Below are positions 24,514 through 34,900 of a DNA stretch of 64,000 nt, one piece after another. Origin of the DNA: Teretinema zuelzerae (GTDB lineage Bacteria; Spirochaetota; Spirochaetia; Treponematales; Treponemataceae); NCBI RefSeq assembly GCF_021021555.1, contig NZ_JAINWA010000003.1, forward strand, positions 1,860,001 through 1,924,000. The letters run 5' to 3'. The position numbers and the translations under genes are program-made. How positions within the stretch are numbered: position 1 is the stretch's first letter; every line of letters begins with the position of its first letter. The notes under the pieces are model-generated. The model saw only the letters and a program-made list of their open reading frames with translations. It had not been told where the DNA came from and did not search any database.

Positions 24514-25215
24514 ATGAACAAAAAGACTGCTTCGATTGCATTCTTTGTCGCAGGGCTCGCCGCGGCCGTGCTCTTCATCGTTTTGAGGCACAGCGTGCCG
24601 CTGCCTCAGGCGGTGCTGCTGAAAGCGATCCCGACCCTCTTGATGGCCGCGTGGATACTCGTCGTACGGCTGGACAAGAGCAACGCGTGGATTTTCGCAG
24701 GCTTGCTGTTTTCCATGATCGGGGACATTTTCATGGAACTCCCGGGAGAGACGGCGTTCATGGTCGGCATCGGAGCGAACACCCTGGGAATCGTCTGCTA
24801 CACGCTGTATTTCTATTTTTCGGACAGAAGCCCCGACCTTGTCCGCTTCATACCGGTCGCCATAGTGATGGGAGTCTTTTACATCATTCTCTACGATTAC
24901 CTCGGAGACCTGAAGCTGGCGGTGTTCGTCTACTGCTTCATCCATGCGCTGTTCCTGTGGCGATCGTCCGCGCGCTTCGGAGAAGAACACATCAGCCCGG
25001 CGTCCCAATACGTCTGCTTCATCGGCTGCGTTTCGGTTACCATCAGCGACTTTCTGCTCAGTTTGACGATTTTCGGAATCATACCGAACGTGAATAAATT
25101 CCAGATTGTCGATATGATTCTCTGGTGGTCTGGCCTGTTCATGCTGACGGTAACCGCGGAAATCAGGCGACGAAACATGCTCGCCTCGAAGGACTCCGCG
25201 GCGCCTGTCGAATGA
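24514..25215 (+). CDS. YhhN/TMEM86 family membrane protein (possible lysoplasmalogenase)
   Basis: A 233-residue protein with about eight membrane segments. LKAIPTLLMAAWI, SMIGDIFMELPGETAFMVGIGANTLGIVCYTLYF and SDFLLSLTIF carry the acidic and polar positions typical of YhhN, where conserved aspartates line the active site. Mammalian TMEM86 proteins hydrolyse the vinyl-ether bond of lysoplasmalogens; the bacterial role is less clear. AGGAGAAGAT precedes the ATG. It is separated from chrA by repeats and so may be transcribed independently. Confidence 0.85.
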   Translation: MNKKTASIAFFVAGLAAAVLFIVLRHSVPLPQAVLLKAIPTLLMAAWILVVRLDKSNAWIFAGLLFSMIGDIFMELPGETAFMVGIGANTLGIVCYTLYFYFSDRSPDLVRFIPVAIVMGVFYIILYDYLGDLKLAVFVYCFIHALFLWRSSARFGEEHISPASQYVCFIGCVSVTISDFLLSLTIFGIIPNVNKFQIVDMILWWSGLFMLTVTAEIRRRNMLASKDSAAPVE

Positions 25216-25258
25216 GCAGAGGCAGGAGAGTTTTTCGTATTAAAAGGAGATGCTAGCT

Positions 25259-25636
25259 ATGGATAAAAAAGCGTTCAGCGCGAACGGAGCGGCGGTCGTC
25301 GGCCCCTACTCGCAGGCGATCGGCGCCGGAGACCTCGTGTTTCTTTCGGGGCAGACGCCGATGGATCCGGAGACCAAGAAGCTCGTTTCCGGAAGCATCG
25401 CGGAGCAGACGCGCAGATGCCTGCTCAATTTATTTTCGGTGCTGGAAGCTGCCGGGCTGACTCCCGCCCATGTCGTGAAAACCACCGTGTTCCTGACGAA
25501 CATGGCGAACTTCGCCGAGATGAACGCAGAATATAAGACTCATTTCTCGGAGCCCTTCCCGGCCCGCTCGACTATCGGGGTGCAGGAACTACCGCTTGGA
25601 GCCGAAGTTGAAATCGAGTTGATCGCTCACAGATGA
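25259..25636 (+). CDS. ridA: RidA family enamine/imine deaminase
   Basis: A 125-residue RidA (YjgF/YER057c/UK114) protein. VGPYSQAIGAGDLVFLSGQTPMDPET near the N-terminus, VVKTTVFLTNMANFAEMN in the middle and PARSTIGVQELPLGAEVEIELIAH with the conserved arginine and glutamate near the end are all family hallmarks. RidA hydrolyses reactive 2-aminoacrylate and related enamines made by PLP enzymes. The ATG at 25259 has AGGAG at ideal spacing; the ATG nine bases upstream overlaps that site and is rejected. Confidence 0.95.
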   Translation: MDKKAFSANGAAVVGPYSQAIGAGDLVFLSGQTPMDPETKKLVSGSIAEQTRRCLLNLFSVLEAAGLTPAHVVKTTVFLTNMANFAEMNAEYKTHFSEPFPARSTIGVQELPLGAEVEIELIAHR

Positions 25637-25642
25637 CGGAAT

Positions 25643-25664
25643 CCCCCGGATTGCAATCCGGGGG
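25643..25664 (+). terminator. Strong hairpin after ridA
   Basis: A perfect 10-bp stem CCCCCGGATT/AATCCGGGGG with a two-base centre lies 7 bp after the stop. No T-run follows, so it may be a pause, a Rho-linked end or an mRNA-stabilising hairpin. Confidence 0.55.
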
Positions 25665-25781
25665 GCTTGCGAACGCAGGCGCTATATCCGGCGGCTCAAG
25701 ACGCAACCCCTTGCTATTTTTTTTACTATCAAAAAATCCCGATCGGAACTAGAATAGTCAAAAATACCAAGGGGATCTTCC

Positions 25782-26729
25782 ATGAAAGCAGCAAAAGACG
25801 CCGTAAATCGCGCGGAATCCTGGATTTTCAGAAACGGCCGGCCGTTAGAGGCGGCTCTTTGGAACGCGCTGTTCAAAAAAGAGTGCGGCGATTCGGTTGT
25901 AAAGATTTTGTCGCTCTATCAAAACGAAGACGGCGGATTCGGCAACGCGCTCGAGCCCGACAGCTGGAACCCCGAATCAAGCCCCTACACAACCCTCTAC
26001 GCGATCAAAATTTTACAATCGATCAAGGAAGCCCGCTCCGGAAATCCCGTGGACGAGGGGATCTACCGCTATATCAAATCGCAAAAGGACTTCAATCCTC
26101 AAAGCGGTTGGAGCTTCACCATTAAAAGCAATTCGAATCATCCCTGCGCGCCCTGGTGGATCTACAGCGCGAAAGAAAACAAAATCCAGGGAATAGGACT
26201 CACCGCGGAATTCTGCAGCCATATTCTTACGAATCATACGAGCGATCCGGAGTTGTTCGAGACGGCCTACCGGCTCGCGGTCGTTCTGCTGGCAAAACTC
26301 AAATCCCAGACCGGCTTCGGAGAGATGGGCATAGCGGGCTACGTTACGCTGCTGGAAACCTGCCGCAAAACGGGCCTCCTTTCCGAAGAAAAACACGAGG
26401 GTCTCTTCCGGATACTGTCGAACCTGATTCTTGAAAGCATCGAACCGGACGTCGGCAAATGGGGCGGCTACGTAATCAGGCCGTCGAAGTATGTTTCAAG
26501 CCCGGACAGCCCTTTTTACCCGCTGTGCAAAGAACTTATGGAAACCGAGCTCGACTATTTAATCCGGACGCAAACCGGCGAGGGAGTCTGGCCGATAACC
26601 TGGACATGGATGGAAAACACGGCGAAATACCCGACCCAATTCGCCGTTTCCGAGCGATGGTGGACGGCGATTACCGCTATCGAAAAAATTCGACTGCTTG
26701 CAAATTTCGGCAGACTCGAAGTAAATTGA
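25782..26729 (+). CDS. Alpha/alpha-toroid protein (prenyltransferase/terpene-cyclase-like fold), function unknown
   Basis: A 315-residue protein with repeated helix pairs. The toroid signature LYQNEDGGFGNALEPD (about residues 45-60) resembles the QxxDGGFG/QxxDGSW repeats of squalene cyclases and prenyltransferases. Another aromatic repeat is TQTGEGVWPITWTWMEN near the C-terminus. The acidic DxDD motif of squalene-hopene cyclases is not seen, so terpene cyclisation is not claimed; a carbohydrate or lipid enzyme is equally possible. It has its own intergenic region upstream, after the ridA hairpin. Confidence 0.75.
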   Translation: MKAAKDAVNRAESWIFRNGRPLEAALWNALFKKECGDSVVKILSLYQNEDGGFGNALEPDSWNPESSPYTTLYAIKILQSIKEARSGNPVDEGIYRYIKSQKDFNPQSGWSFTIKSNSNHPCAPWWIYSAKENKIQGIGLTAEFCSHILTNHTSDPELFETAYRLAVVLLAKLKSQTGFGEMGIAGYVTLLETCRKTGLLSEEKHEGLFRILSNLILESIEPDVGKWGGYVIRPSKYVSSPDSPFYPLCKELMETELDYLIRTQTGEGVWPITWTWMENTAKYPTQFAVSERWWTAITAIEKIRLLANFGRLEVN

Positions 26730-26776
26730 GTTACAGGTTATACTAACTACAGTACTCGACAACAGGGAGGATTTCT

Positions 26777-26947
26777 ATGGTGTTACTTGATACGTTCGAT
26801 AGCGATTTGGAAGCGGCCTTCCTCATAGAAAACTTGAAAAAAGCAGGCATTCAATTTACCGAAAAGAAGGCTGAAGAAGGTCTCCAGGTCTTCATCAACG
26901 AGGCCGATATGGGGAAAATCAACGATTTAATCAGCAAGCTGGACTGA
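26777..26947 (+). CDS. Small DUF2007-like protein (56 residues)
   Basis: A short gene with AGGGAGGA seven bases before the ATG. It encodes MVLLDTFDSDLEAAFLIENL, then KKAGIQFTEKK and ends NDLISKLD. The pattern of a phenylalanine strand, an acidic EA-start helix and an aGI turn resembles DUF2007 'signal-transducing' proteins, where the same module often binds partner proteins. It lies 47 bp after the toroid gene and 49 bp before a membrane-protein gene, so it may be co-transcribed with either. Confidence 0.75.
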   Translation: MVLLDTFDSDLEAAFLIENLKKAGIQFTEKKAEEGLQVFINEADMGKINDLISKLD

Positions 26948-26996
26948 AAGATTAACCGGCCTTAATCCGCCGCAAATCAGATAAAAGAGAAGAAAA

Positions 26997-27692
26997 ATGA
27001 AGCGAAACAAAAGCATCGTCATATCGTATATGCACTTGCGGACGCTGATCGGAGTTCTCGGCATTTTGCTCCCCTTTGTCTGCGTTTTCGGATCTCTGCC
27101 GTATAACGGATTCGTGGTTCAGGACTCCATCAGCATGCATTACTACACGAACATGCGCGATATTTTCGTCGGAATTCTCATCGGAGTCGCGCTGTTCCTG
27201 ATGACCTACAAGGGGTACGAGCGGATCGACAACGTCGTTACGAATCTGACCGGCGCCTTCGCCATCGGCATCGCCTGCTTCCCCTGCATAAATCCGGAGT
27301 GGACCGACCCGGTGAGCCTTCTTTTGCTTCCGAACAGCGTAACGAACATCATCCACACGCTGAGCGCGCTTTCATTTTTCAGCCTGCTGGCGGCGAACTC
27401 GATCTGGATTTTCACTAAAAGCTCGCATCCGGTCGAGAAAAATTCGCGCAAATACCGGAGAAACCAGCTCTTCGTCGCCTGCGGGGCGGCGATTTTCGCG
27501 AGCATCGGAATCCTGATACCCGTTACGGTTTTCACCTCCGACGCATTCCGCAAGGAAAGCAGGATCACCCTTGTTCTTGAGATCGTAATGCTTGTAGCGT
27601 TCGGCGTTTCCTGGCTCGTCAAAGGCGGCGCAATACTTCCCGACCTGAAAACCTCTCCCGAAGGGGTCGGGGCGGATTCGCCGGAAAACTGA
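26997..27692 (+). CDS. Polytopic membrane protein of unknown function
   Basis: A 231-residue protein with about six membrane segments. Between the first two are SISMHYYTNMRDIFVG and later LMTYKGYERIDN, a motif set found in a common but uncharacterised bacterial membrane family. The C-terminal tail is hydrophilic. AGAAGAAAA precedes the ATG. No transport or enzymatic motif is visible. Confidence 0.75.
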   Translation: MKRNKSIVISYMHLRTLIGVLGILLPFVCVFGSLPYNGFVVQDSISMHYYTNMRDIFVGILIGVALFLMTYKGYERIDNVVTNLTGAFAIGIACFPCINPEWTDPVSLLLLPNSVTNIIHTLSALSFFSLLAANSIWIFTKSSHPVEKNSRKYRRNQLFVACGAAIFASIGILIPVTVFTSDAFRKESRITLVLEIVMLVAFGVSWLVKGGAILPDLKTSPEGVGADSPEN

Positions 27693-27747
27693 CGGCGAAC
27701 GCAAAAACCGCTGGAAGCTAGCCGGCGGCTTTGATATACTCGCCTCA

Positions 27748-28500
27748 ATGACTCCCGCTCAATGGTCTTCTTTTGCGCATTTCAGAAACGCCTACCGTTC
27801 TTGCTGCGACGAATGGGAAAAAACCGCCGATTCGCCTGCCGGATGGCTTACCCAGCTCCAGACAACCGCATGCGCTTCCGACGGTACGCCCGAATATCCG
27901 CTTGAGACGGCGGTGGTCTACAACCGAAACCTCGACGACATATCGGAACACGACAGGATCGACCTGATCCTGGTCGCCGACAATCCCGGAAAGGACGAGC
28001 AGCTCGCCAAAAACCGCCGGTATCTGGTTGGACAATCGGGCAAGCTGGCCGACAGATTTTTCCGGATGAATCCGGAATTGAACATCGATTTCCGCAAGAA
28101 CGTCGTCATTTTGAATAAAAGCCCGATACATACGGCGAAAACGAAGCAGCTCGGCCTTTTGCGGAAAAACGGCGGAGAGCGGTTCAGGGCCTTTTTCGAA
28201 GAAACGCAGCGCCGCACGGCGGAGGAAACCGTCAAGCTGCAGCGCGGTCTCGGATGTCCGCTGTGGATAGTCGGGTACGCCGAGATGCGGACCTCGGGAT
28301 TGTTCGCTCCCTACTCGCAAGAACTCCAAGTCTTGTACGATCAAAAGCCGGAATCGCCGGTGTTTCTCTATCAGCATTTTTCCATGAACCGGTTCACCAT
28401 AGATCTCGAAGCGCACAGAAAAAACAGCGAAGCCGGTTCGCTACGCGACGCTCTTGAGGCGCTCGGAAAGAAACGCCGCAGGGAGATTCTCGGATGGTAA
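27748..28500 (+). CDS. Uracil-DNA-glycosylase-superfamily-like protein
   Basis: A 250-residue protein. DLILVADNPGKDEQLAKNRRYLVG (about residues 70-93) resembles motif A of the UDG fold (GxxPGxxE). VVILNKSPIHTAK may be the adjacent loop, and LYQHFSMNRF could stand for the HPS-type motif B. A DNA-repair or related base-excision role is inferred from these motifs only. The gene overlaps the next acetyltransferase by 7 bp and begins a tight plus-strand run ending with the MATE transporter at 31389. Confidence 0.6.
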   Translation: MTPAQWSSFAHFRNAYRSCCDEWEKTADSPAGWLTQLQTTACASDGTPEYPLETAVVYNRNLDDISEHDRIDLILVADNPGKDEQLAKNRRYLVGQSGKLADRFFRMNPELNIDFRKNVVILNKSPIHTAKTKQLGLLRKNGGERFRAFFEETQRRTAEETVKLQRGLGCPLWIVGYAEMRTSGLFAPYSQELQVLYDQKPESPVFLYQHFSMNRFTIDLEAHRKNSEAGSLRDALEALGKKRRREILGW

Positions 28501-29123
28501 GGGGCACATTGCGCATACGGCGCGCCGAAGCGCGGGACCTCCCGGCCCTGATGAACATTGAAAGAGCCTCCTTCGCTCCGGAGATTCAAGAGAGCGAAGA
28601 AACCTTTGCGGACCGGTTGAACGCGTTTCCCGGCGGAGCGTTGATCCTCGAGGCTGGAAGCGAAGGCAATAGAAACGACCGCGAAGATTGCCGCCGGGCC
28701 GGCAACTGCAGTAACGGCAGTAACGGCGGCAACGGCGGATGCCGCCGAAGCGGCGAACCGGTCGGCTATCTCACTGCCGAAATTTGGGACAAGGCGCCGC
28801 CGCCCTCAGCGGAAGGATACAGGCTTGGACACCGGGCAAGCGAACGGCATAATCCGGAAGGAAGGGTGCTTTACATTTCGTCCTTCGCCGTTCTCCCGGA
28901 AGCGAGAGGCGGAACGGGACGCGCGTTTTTCTGCGAGGCGCTGGATCTCCTGTGCGCCGAAAACCCGAAAATCGATCGCGTCGTATTCATAGTCCACGAA
29001 CAGTGGCGCGCGGCCCGGCATATTTACGAAGGCTGCGGATTTCAATATACAGGCGTGCTCCCATCTTTTTTCAAGGACGGAGACGCGGGCTCGGACGCAT
29101 TGATAATGGAGAAAAAACGGTGA
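28494..29123 (+). CDS. GNAT acetyltransferase with a glycine-rich insertion
   Basis: A 209-residue GNAT protein. TLRIRRAEARDLPALMNIERASF opens the fold, VLYISSFAVLPEARGGTGRAFFCEAL holds the acetyl-CoA loop (RGGTGR), and IVHEQWRAARHIYEGCGFQYTG closes it. Between strands 2 and 3 lies an unusual low-complexity insert (about residues 60-90) rich in asparagine, serine and glycine (SNGSNGGNGG). Similar enzymes acetylate polyamines or protein ends. The ATG overlaps the previous stop and the stop overlaps the next GTG, indicating translational coupling. Confidence 0.85.
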   Translation: MVRGTLRIRRAEARDLPALMNIERASFAPEIQESEETFADRLNAFPGGALILEAGSEGNRNDREDCRRAGNCSNGSNGGNGGCRRSGEPVGYLTAEIWDKAPPPSAEGYRLGHRASERHNPEGRVLYISSFAVLPEARGGTGRAFFCEALDLLCAENPKIDRVVFIVHEQWRAARHIYEGCGFQYTGVLPSFFKDGDAGSDALIMEKKR

Positions 29124-30010
29124 ACACTGCGGCAGGAAAAATTCGGATTTACATAGTGGCCTTCGCGACCATATTCGTATGGAGCTCGACCTTCATCTCG
29201 ACCAAAATACTTCTGAAGGAATTCTCGCCGGTTGAAATTCTCCTGTACCGGTTTTTCGCCGCGTGGCTTCTCATGTTCATCGTGTATCCGAAAGTGCATC
29301 GCCCCGAAAGCCTGAAGGCCGAGCTGACCCTCGTTCTGGCGGGTATCTCGGGAGGATCGCTCTACTTTTTGGGAGAAAACTTCGCGCTGCGGTTTTCGCT
29401 CGCATCGAACGTATCGCTTTTGGTCTCGACGGCGCCGATACTCACCGCGATTCTGGCTCATTTTTTCATTCGCGGGGAAAAGTTTTCACGCAATTCGATA
29501 TCCGGCGCCCTCATAGCCTTCGCGGGCGCGGCCCTGGTCATTCTGAACGGAACCTTCGTTTTGAAGCTCAACCCGGCGGGGGACCTGCTCGCGCTCAGCT
29601 CGGCGCTTTCCTGGGCGGTCTACTCGATCACCATTAAAAACCTCAAAACGAAATATCCGACTTATTACATCACCCGGAAAATCTTTTTTTACACCCTGCT
29701 TACCTCGCTTCCCGTCGTTATCGTTTCGCCGATCCGCCTGCAATTTTCGGCCTTCGCAGATCCGGTCATGGCCGTCAACTTTCTCTTTCTGGCCGTTTTC
29801 GCCTCCTGCGGAGCCTATGTCGCCTGGAACAGGGTTATCTGGACGCTCGGCGCCACGAAGGCGAACAATTTCATCTATTTCATCCCGCTGTTGACCCTCT
29901 TCGAATCGGCGCTCATACTCGGAGAGCCGCTCACCCCCTTCGCAGGAGTCGGAACGATACTCGTCGTGGCGGGCGTATTCCAGGCGTCGAAAAAAACGGA
30001 ACACTCATGA
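29120..30010 (+). CDS. EamA-family (DMT superfamily) transporter
   Basis: A 296-residue protein with ten predicted membrane segments in two EamA repeats. FATIFVWSSTFISTKILLKEFSPVEILLYRFFAAWLL opens the first, and LLALSSALSWAVYSITIKNL opens the second. Such proteins export amino acids or other metabolites. I chose GTG at 29120, which overlaps the preceding TGA and has GGAGAAAAAAC just upstream; the frame stays open well upstream. Its stop overlaps the MATE gene start. Confidence 0.88.
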   Translation: MNTAAGKIRIYIVAFATIFVWSSTFISTKILLKEFSPVEILLYRFFAAWLLMFIVYPKVHRPESLKAELTLVLAGISGGSLYFLGENFALRFSLASNVSLLVSTAPILTAILAHFFIRGEKFSRNSISGALIAFAGAALVILNGTFVLKLNPAGDLLALSSALSWAVYSITIKNLKTKYPTYYITRKIFFYTLLTSLPVVIVSPIRLQFSAFADPVMAVNFLFLAVFASCGAYVAWNRVIWTLGATKANNFIYFIPLLTLFESALILGEPLTPFAGVGTILVVAGVFQASKKTEHS

Positions 30011-31389
30011 AAATAACCCCGACAACGCTTACAAAATCGATGGCAAACCGGCTGGGAACCGCCGAATTCCACCGCGCGCTTTTCTCTCTGGCGATTCCGA
30101 TCATGCTGCAAAACCTGATCAATTCATCCGTCAACATGATCGACACCGTCATGATCGGCCGTCTCGGAACGGCGGAAATCGCCGCCGTAGGACTTGCGAA
30201 CAACTTCTTCTTTCTGATGAATATGATCCTCTTCGGAGCGGTTTCAGGAGGAGGCGTGTTCGCGGCCCAGTTCTGGGGGAAAAAGGACATAGCGGGCATC
30301 CGGAAAAACTTCGGATTGTGTTTGATCATCGTGTTCGCGATAGCGTCGCTGTTCACGGGAGTCAGCCTGTTCGCCCCGCGAACGATCCTGTCCCTCTACT
30401 CCAGGGACCCGATGGTCGTCGAACTCGGCAGTTTGTATCTCAGGACCGTGGCGCCCTGCTTCATACCTTTCGGGATAAGCTTCGTATTCACCCTGATGAT
30501 GCGGACGATCGAAAAAGTCAAGCTTTCGATGACGGCGACCTTCATATCGCTGAGTTTGAACGTCTGCCTGAACGCCCTCCTCATTTTCGGACTCGGACCC
30601 TTTCCCGAGCTGGGAATCAGGGGAGCGGCCATTGCCACCGTGATCGCCCGCTTCGTCGAGCTTTTGATCCTCGTGACGACTGCCTACGCCAGAAAATACG
30701 CGATCGCGGGAACCTTCAGGGAGCTGTTCGCTATCGACGCCCGCTTCGTATCCCGGTACTTCGCGATCGCTTTTCCGGTGATCGTCAACGAGCTTTTGTG
30801 GTCCCTCGGGGTTTCGATGCAGAACCTTATTTTCGCGAGAACCGGCACGGACGCCTTCGCGGCCTTCAACATAGTGAACACGCTTTCCCAGCTCACCTGG
30901 GTGGTGTTCATCGGACTGGGAAACGGCTGTTCGGTATTGATCGGGAAACGGATCGGCGAAGGCAGGGAGGATGCGGCGCGCGCGTATTCGAGGTATATAA
31001 CCTCATTCGCGCCGCTCATGGCGTTTTGCATCGCGTTTTTGCTGCTGCCGCTTTCGCGCCTGGTTCCGGTTCTTTTCAAGGTTGAGCCAGCCGTTTTGGG
31101 AACCGTCTCCTCGATGATCATGCTGCTCGCGCTCAGCTATCCGTTCAGGGCGTTCAACATGTCCATGGTGATCGGCGTGTGCAGGGCGGGAGGGGACACG
31201 GTATTCAGCGTGTTCTACGATTTGTTTTTCATGTGGACGTTCGCGCTGCCGCTCGGAGCGGCCGCCTCGTTCGCATTCGGCCTTCCGGCGTGGGCAGTAT
31301 ATGCCTGCATCGCGTCGGAAGACGTCCTGAAAGTACTACCCGGATGGTTACGGTTGCGCAGCGGAAAATGGCTGCACAACGTCACCTGA
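30007..31389 (+). CDS. MATE-family efflux transporter
   Basis: A 460-residue protein with twelve membrane segments in two halves. LFSLAIPIMLQNLINSSVNMIDTVMIGRLGTAEIAAVGLANN is the classic MATE opening. The second half repeats it as FAIAFPVIVNELLWSLGVSMQNLIFARTGTDAFAAFNIVNTL. MATE pumps exchange cationic drugs or metabolites for sodium or protons. The ATG overlaps the EamA stop by four bases, so the two transporters are translated together. Confidence 0.93.
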   Translation: MKITPTTLTKSMANRLGTAEFHRALFSLAIPIMLQNLINSSVNMIDTVMIGRLGTAEIAAVGLANNFFFLMNMILFGAVSGGGVFAAQFWGKKDIAGIRKNFGLCLIIVFAIASLFTGVSLFAPRTILSLYSRDPMVVELGSLYLRTVAPCFIPFGISFVFTLMMRTIEKVKLSMTATFISLSLNVCLNALLIFGLGPFPELGIRGAAIATVIARFVELLILVTTAYARKYAIAGTFRELFAIDARFVSRYFAIAFPVIVNELLWSLGVSMQNLIFARTGTDAFAAFNIVNTLSQLTWVVFIGLGNGCSVLIGKRIGEGREDAARAYSRYITSFAPLMAFCIAFLLLPLSRLVPVLFKVEPAVLGTVSSMIMLLALSYPFRAFNMSMVIGVCRAGGDTVFSVFYDLFFMWTFALPLGAAASFAFGLPAWAVYACIASEDVLKVLPGWLRLRSGKWLHNVT

Positions 31390-31403
31390 GAGCATGCGGG
31401 CGA

Positions 31404-31898
31404 TTATTTACCGCAGCACTGTTTATATTTTTTTCCGCTTCCGCAGGGGCACGGCTCGTTGCGGCCGACCTTCGGCACGGAGCGCACGATCGTGGTGGGA
31501 GTCAGATTCCCCTCGGCGTAGAGCCACTTGCCGTCGACCTTCTTGAAGCCGGCGACTTCCCGATGCTCGTCCTTCAAGCCCTTTCTGGAATAATAGGCAG
31601 AGAACTCGACGATGCCTTCTTCGTCGGAAGGGCCGCCCTGTTTGGTTCCGTGGATCTTCAAGCCCAGCCACTCGGATTCCTCGCTCCACTTGCGGGTTTC
31701 CTCCATGTCGATATCGTTCGCGCCCTCTTCCCGGACGCAAGAGGCGGCGATGAAGTCGATCTCGTGCATGACATAGGCTGAATACCGGGCGCGCATAAGG
31801 CTTTCTGCAGTAGGCGCCGACGTTTTACCGGAAATGATCGGACCGCAGCACTCGCTGAATTTTTTTCCGCTTCCGCAGGGGCATACATTCTTTTCCAT
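31404..31898 (-). CDS. ychJ: YchJ-family SEC-C zinc protein
   Basis: A 164-residue protein with a SEC-C zinc motif at each end: [14 protein letters not shown] (residues 6-19) and [14 protein letters not shown] near the C-terminus. Between them lies the YchJ core [21 protein letters not shown]. The N-terminal finger and core define the YchJ/UPF0225 group. Its role is unknown; the zinc motif resembles the SecB/ribosome-binding tail of SecA. It converges on the MATE gene with only 14 bp between stops. Confidence 0.92.
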   Translation of the reverse strand: MEKNVCPCGSGKKFSECCGPIISGKTSAPTAESLMRARYSAYVMHEIDFIAASCVREEGANDIDMEETRKWSEESEWLGLKIHGTKQGGPSDEEGIVEFSAYYSRKGLKDEHREVAGFKKVDGKWLYAEGNLTPTTIVRSVPKVGRNEPCPCGSGKKYKQCCGK

Positions 31899-31957
31899 AT
31901 AACAAAAACTCCTTGCTTGTATCTTGTGTATAGTACAATACTTCTGTTTTTTTTACA

Positions 31958-34900
31958 TCAGGATTGATAGTTCTCCAGCATATTCTGCAGAGAATCCGGG
32001 TCGTAGAACCGCTTCTCCCGGCGCTTGTTGAGCAGGGTATACATGATCGGAGTCACGAAAAGAGTAAGAACAGCGCCGGAAAGGATGCCCCCGACAATGG
32101 TGACGCCGATCGGCTGCATCTGCTCTCCGCCTTCTCCCGGGAAAAACCCCATCGGAATCGTGGCGAAAACGGTGGTCAGCGTAGTCATAAGAATGGGCCT
32201 GAGGCGGTTTCTCGCCGCAGCGATGCAGGCATCGCCCACCGGAATTTTGTTCTTCATCAATCCGTTCGTATAATCGACCAGCACGATGCCGTTGTTTACC
32301 ACGATGCCGACCAGGGCGACGATGCCGACCGCCGAAAAGAGGTTGAAGGCCTGGCCGCTGACCGTGTAGACGGCGACGACGCCGATGAGGAGGAGCGGAA
32401 TCGACACGAGAATGATGAGGGGGTCCACCAGAGACTCGAACTGGGCGGCCATCACGATGAAAACCAGTATGACGGCGATGAGGATAACCAGGAGCATCGT
32501 TCCCCCCGATTTTGATAAATCCTGGGCCTCGCCGCCGTAGTCGAGCGCGACGGAATCGGGAAGCGCGAGCTTTTCAGCAATCGCCTTTTCCACGATCGGC
32601 TGCAGCCGGTTCGCCGTCGTACCAAGCTCCAGGGCGGCGGTGACATGATTCACCCGCAGCCCCTCTTCCCGGGATATGGTACGGGGCGCTGTCGTGGACT
32701 GAAAGGACACCAGATTGTCGAGGGACACCATTCCCTTCGTGCCCTTCACCGAAAGACGCGTCAGGTCGGAGAGCGAGGAAATCTCATAGTCCGGCAGATA
32801 GACCCGGATCGAAACCTCTTCGTTGCCGTATTGTATCGTCGTGGACTGGATGCCGTTCAAGGCCGCCTGTATCTCGGAGGAAATCGCGGAAACGGAGACC
32901 CCGAAGGCCGCCGCGCGGTCGCGGTCGACGACAACCGTATACTGCGGGCTGCCACCCTCGAGATCGGTTTTCACTTCCGTGAGGCCGGGAATCCCCTTCA
33001 GGATTTCCACGACGCGGGCGGCGGTATCGGCGACAGCCGTCTGATCTTCTGACGAAAGCCGCACGTCTATAGCGGACCCGGGCCTGAAACTTCGGCCCGC
33101 GGTAAAAAGGAAGGTCGCACCCGGAATCCCGGCGAGGTCTTTTTGAACCAGGTTCCGCACCTCCTCCGGGGTAATCGTTTGTTTTTTGATATCGGGTAGC
33201 GTTATCTGAATGCTCCCCGTATTTCCCGTTCCGACCGTGAGGATAAGGCTTTTATAGCCTTTGACCTTTTGAACGATGATTTCCTGCGCCTGGAATAAAA
33301 TCGCTTCGGTAATGGAATTATCCGTTCCCTCGGGCAGGGTGAGCGATATCGTCACGCTGTCGTCCGTACGCGCCTGAGGAGCGAAACTCAATCCAAGCGA
33401 GAGGAATTGAATCACCGACAGGCCGAACAGCATCGCGACGAAGGTCAGAACAAGCAGCCGGTTGCGCAGTGCGAAGGAGAGAGAGCGTGCATAGCCGACC
33501 TCGATCCGCTGAAACAACCGTTCGATCGCTTCGTCGATTCGCCGGACAACGGGATTGCGGAGCGGTTTCTGAACGCGCGTATTGAGCCTGAGAATGCTTC
33601 CGCTCAGAGCGGGGACCAGCGTTATAGAGACGAACAGAGACACCGTCAGCGAAAGAACCACCGTTACGACCATGTCGCCGAACATCTGCCCCAGATTTTC
33701 GAGCTCAGCCTTGTATATCAGCACGGGGAGGAAGACGCAGAGGGTGGTGAGCGTGGAAGCGGTGATCGCAATCACGACCTCCCCGCTTCCCTTAATCGCC
33801 GCGACTGCGGAATTATCCCCTTTTTCGCGATACCGGTGAATGTTGTCCAGGACGACTATCGAAGAGTCGACGATCATTCCGATTCCGAGAATAAGGCCCG
33901 TCATCGTCATCATATTGAGAGTCAGATCGAGCAGAGACATTCCCAAAAGGGTGACTAAAATTGAAATCGGCATGGATAAGCCGATTATCAGGGTGCCCTT
34001 CATGCTTCGAAGAAAGAGGAGGATGACGAGCATCGCCAGCACGGCGCCCTGGAGGGCTGAATTGTACACTTCGTTCATCGTGGATGATATCATCGTCGTA
34101 TTGTCGCTCAATACCGAAAGCTCCACGCCGAAGGGCAGCAGGGCGTTTATCTCCGGAATAGCATCGCGTACAGCTTCGGCTACCGACGTGCTGTTGGAAT
34201 CCGTTTCATTCGTAACAGAGATATACAGACCGGGAACGCCGTCTATATAGACCGCGTTCCCGCTGTAATCGTAGGAATCCGAAACCTCGGCGACGTCTTC
34301 AAGCCTGACCACGTTCGACCTGGTCACCGAAGAACCGACTGCGGGAATCGAAACGCCAGCGACCACGGTTTGCCGGATATCGTCCAGGGTTCTGAATTTT
34401 TCGTCGACGAAGATCTGATAATTCTTCCCGTCTTCGGTCATCGTCCCGCCGGAGGATTGAATATTCCTGACGGCGAGAGAAGACGCTATCCCCGAAAGGG
34501 TAAGGCCGTAGGCCCGCAAGCGGTTTTCCGTGACGTCTACCCGGATTATCTTGTTTGCCCCGCCCGACACGTTCGTGGCGGCCACTCCGTCCACCCGTTC
34601 AAGGAGAGGAGCGATCTTGTCTTCGGCAAGAGCCTTCAGTTCGCTTATGGGCAGATCGCCCCGCACGGTAAGGCGCATTATCGGCATGGAGTTTATGTCG
34701 AATTTTCTCAGAATAGGAGTGTCGCATTCGTCCGGCAACATCCGGACTACCCGGCTTAAAATCTGGTTAATCGCGTCGGAGGCCTCGGTCAGGTCGGTAT
34801 CGTAGCCGAACTCCAGGCTTATATTGCTTCTTCCCGCGGAAGAAGTCGACGTCATCGATTTAAGCCCGGAAACGACGCTCAGGCGCGATTCCAGCAGCTT

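Noticed and set aside
22521-24541. Long overlapping frames on both strands around the chromate transporter
   Set aside because: They are shadows of GC-rich coding DNA; the transporter frame has the family motifs and a ribosome-binding site.
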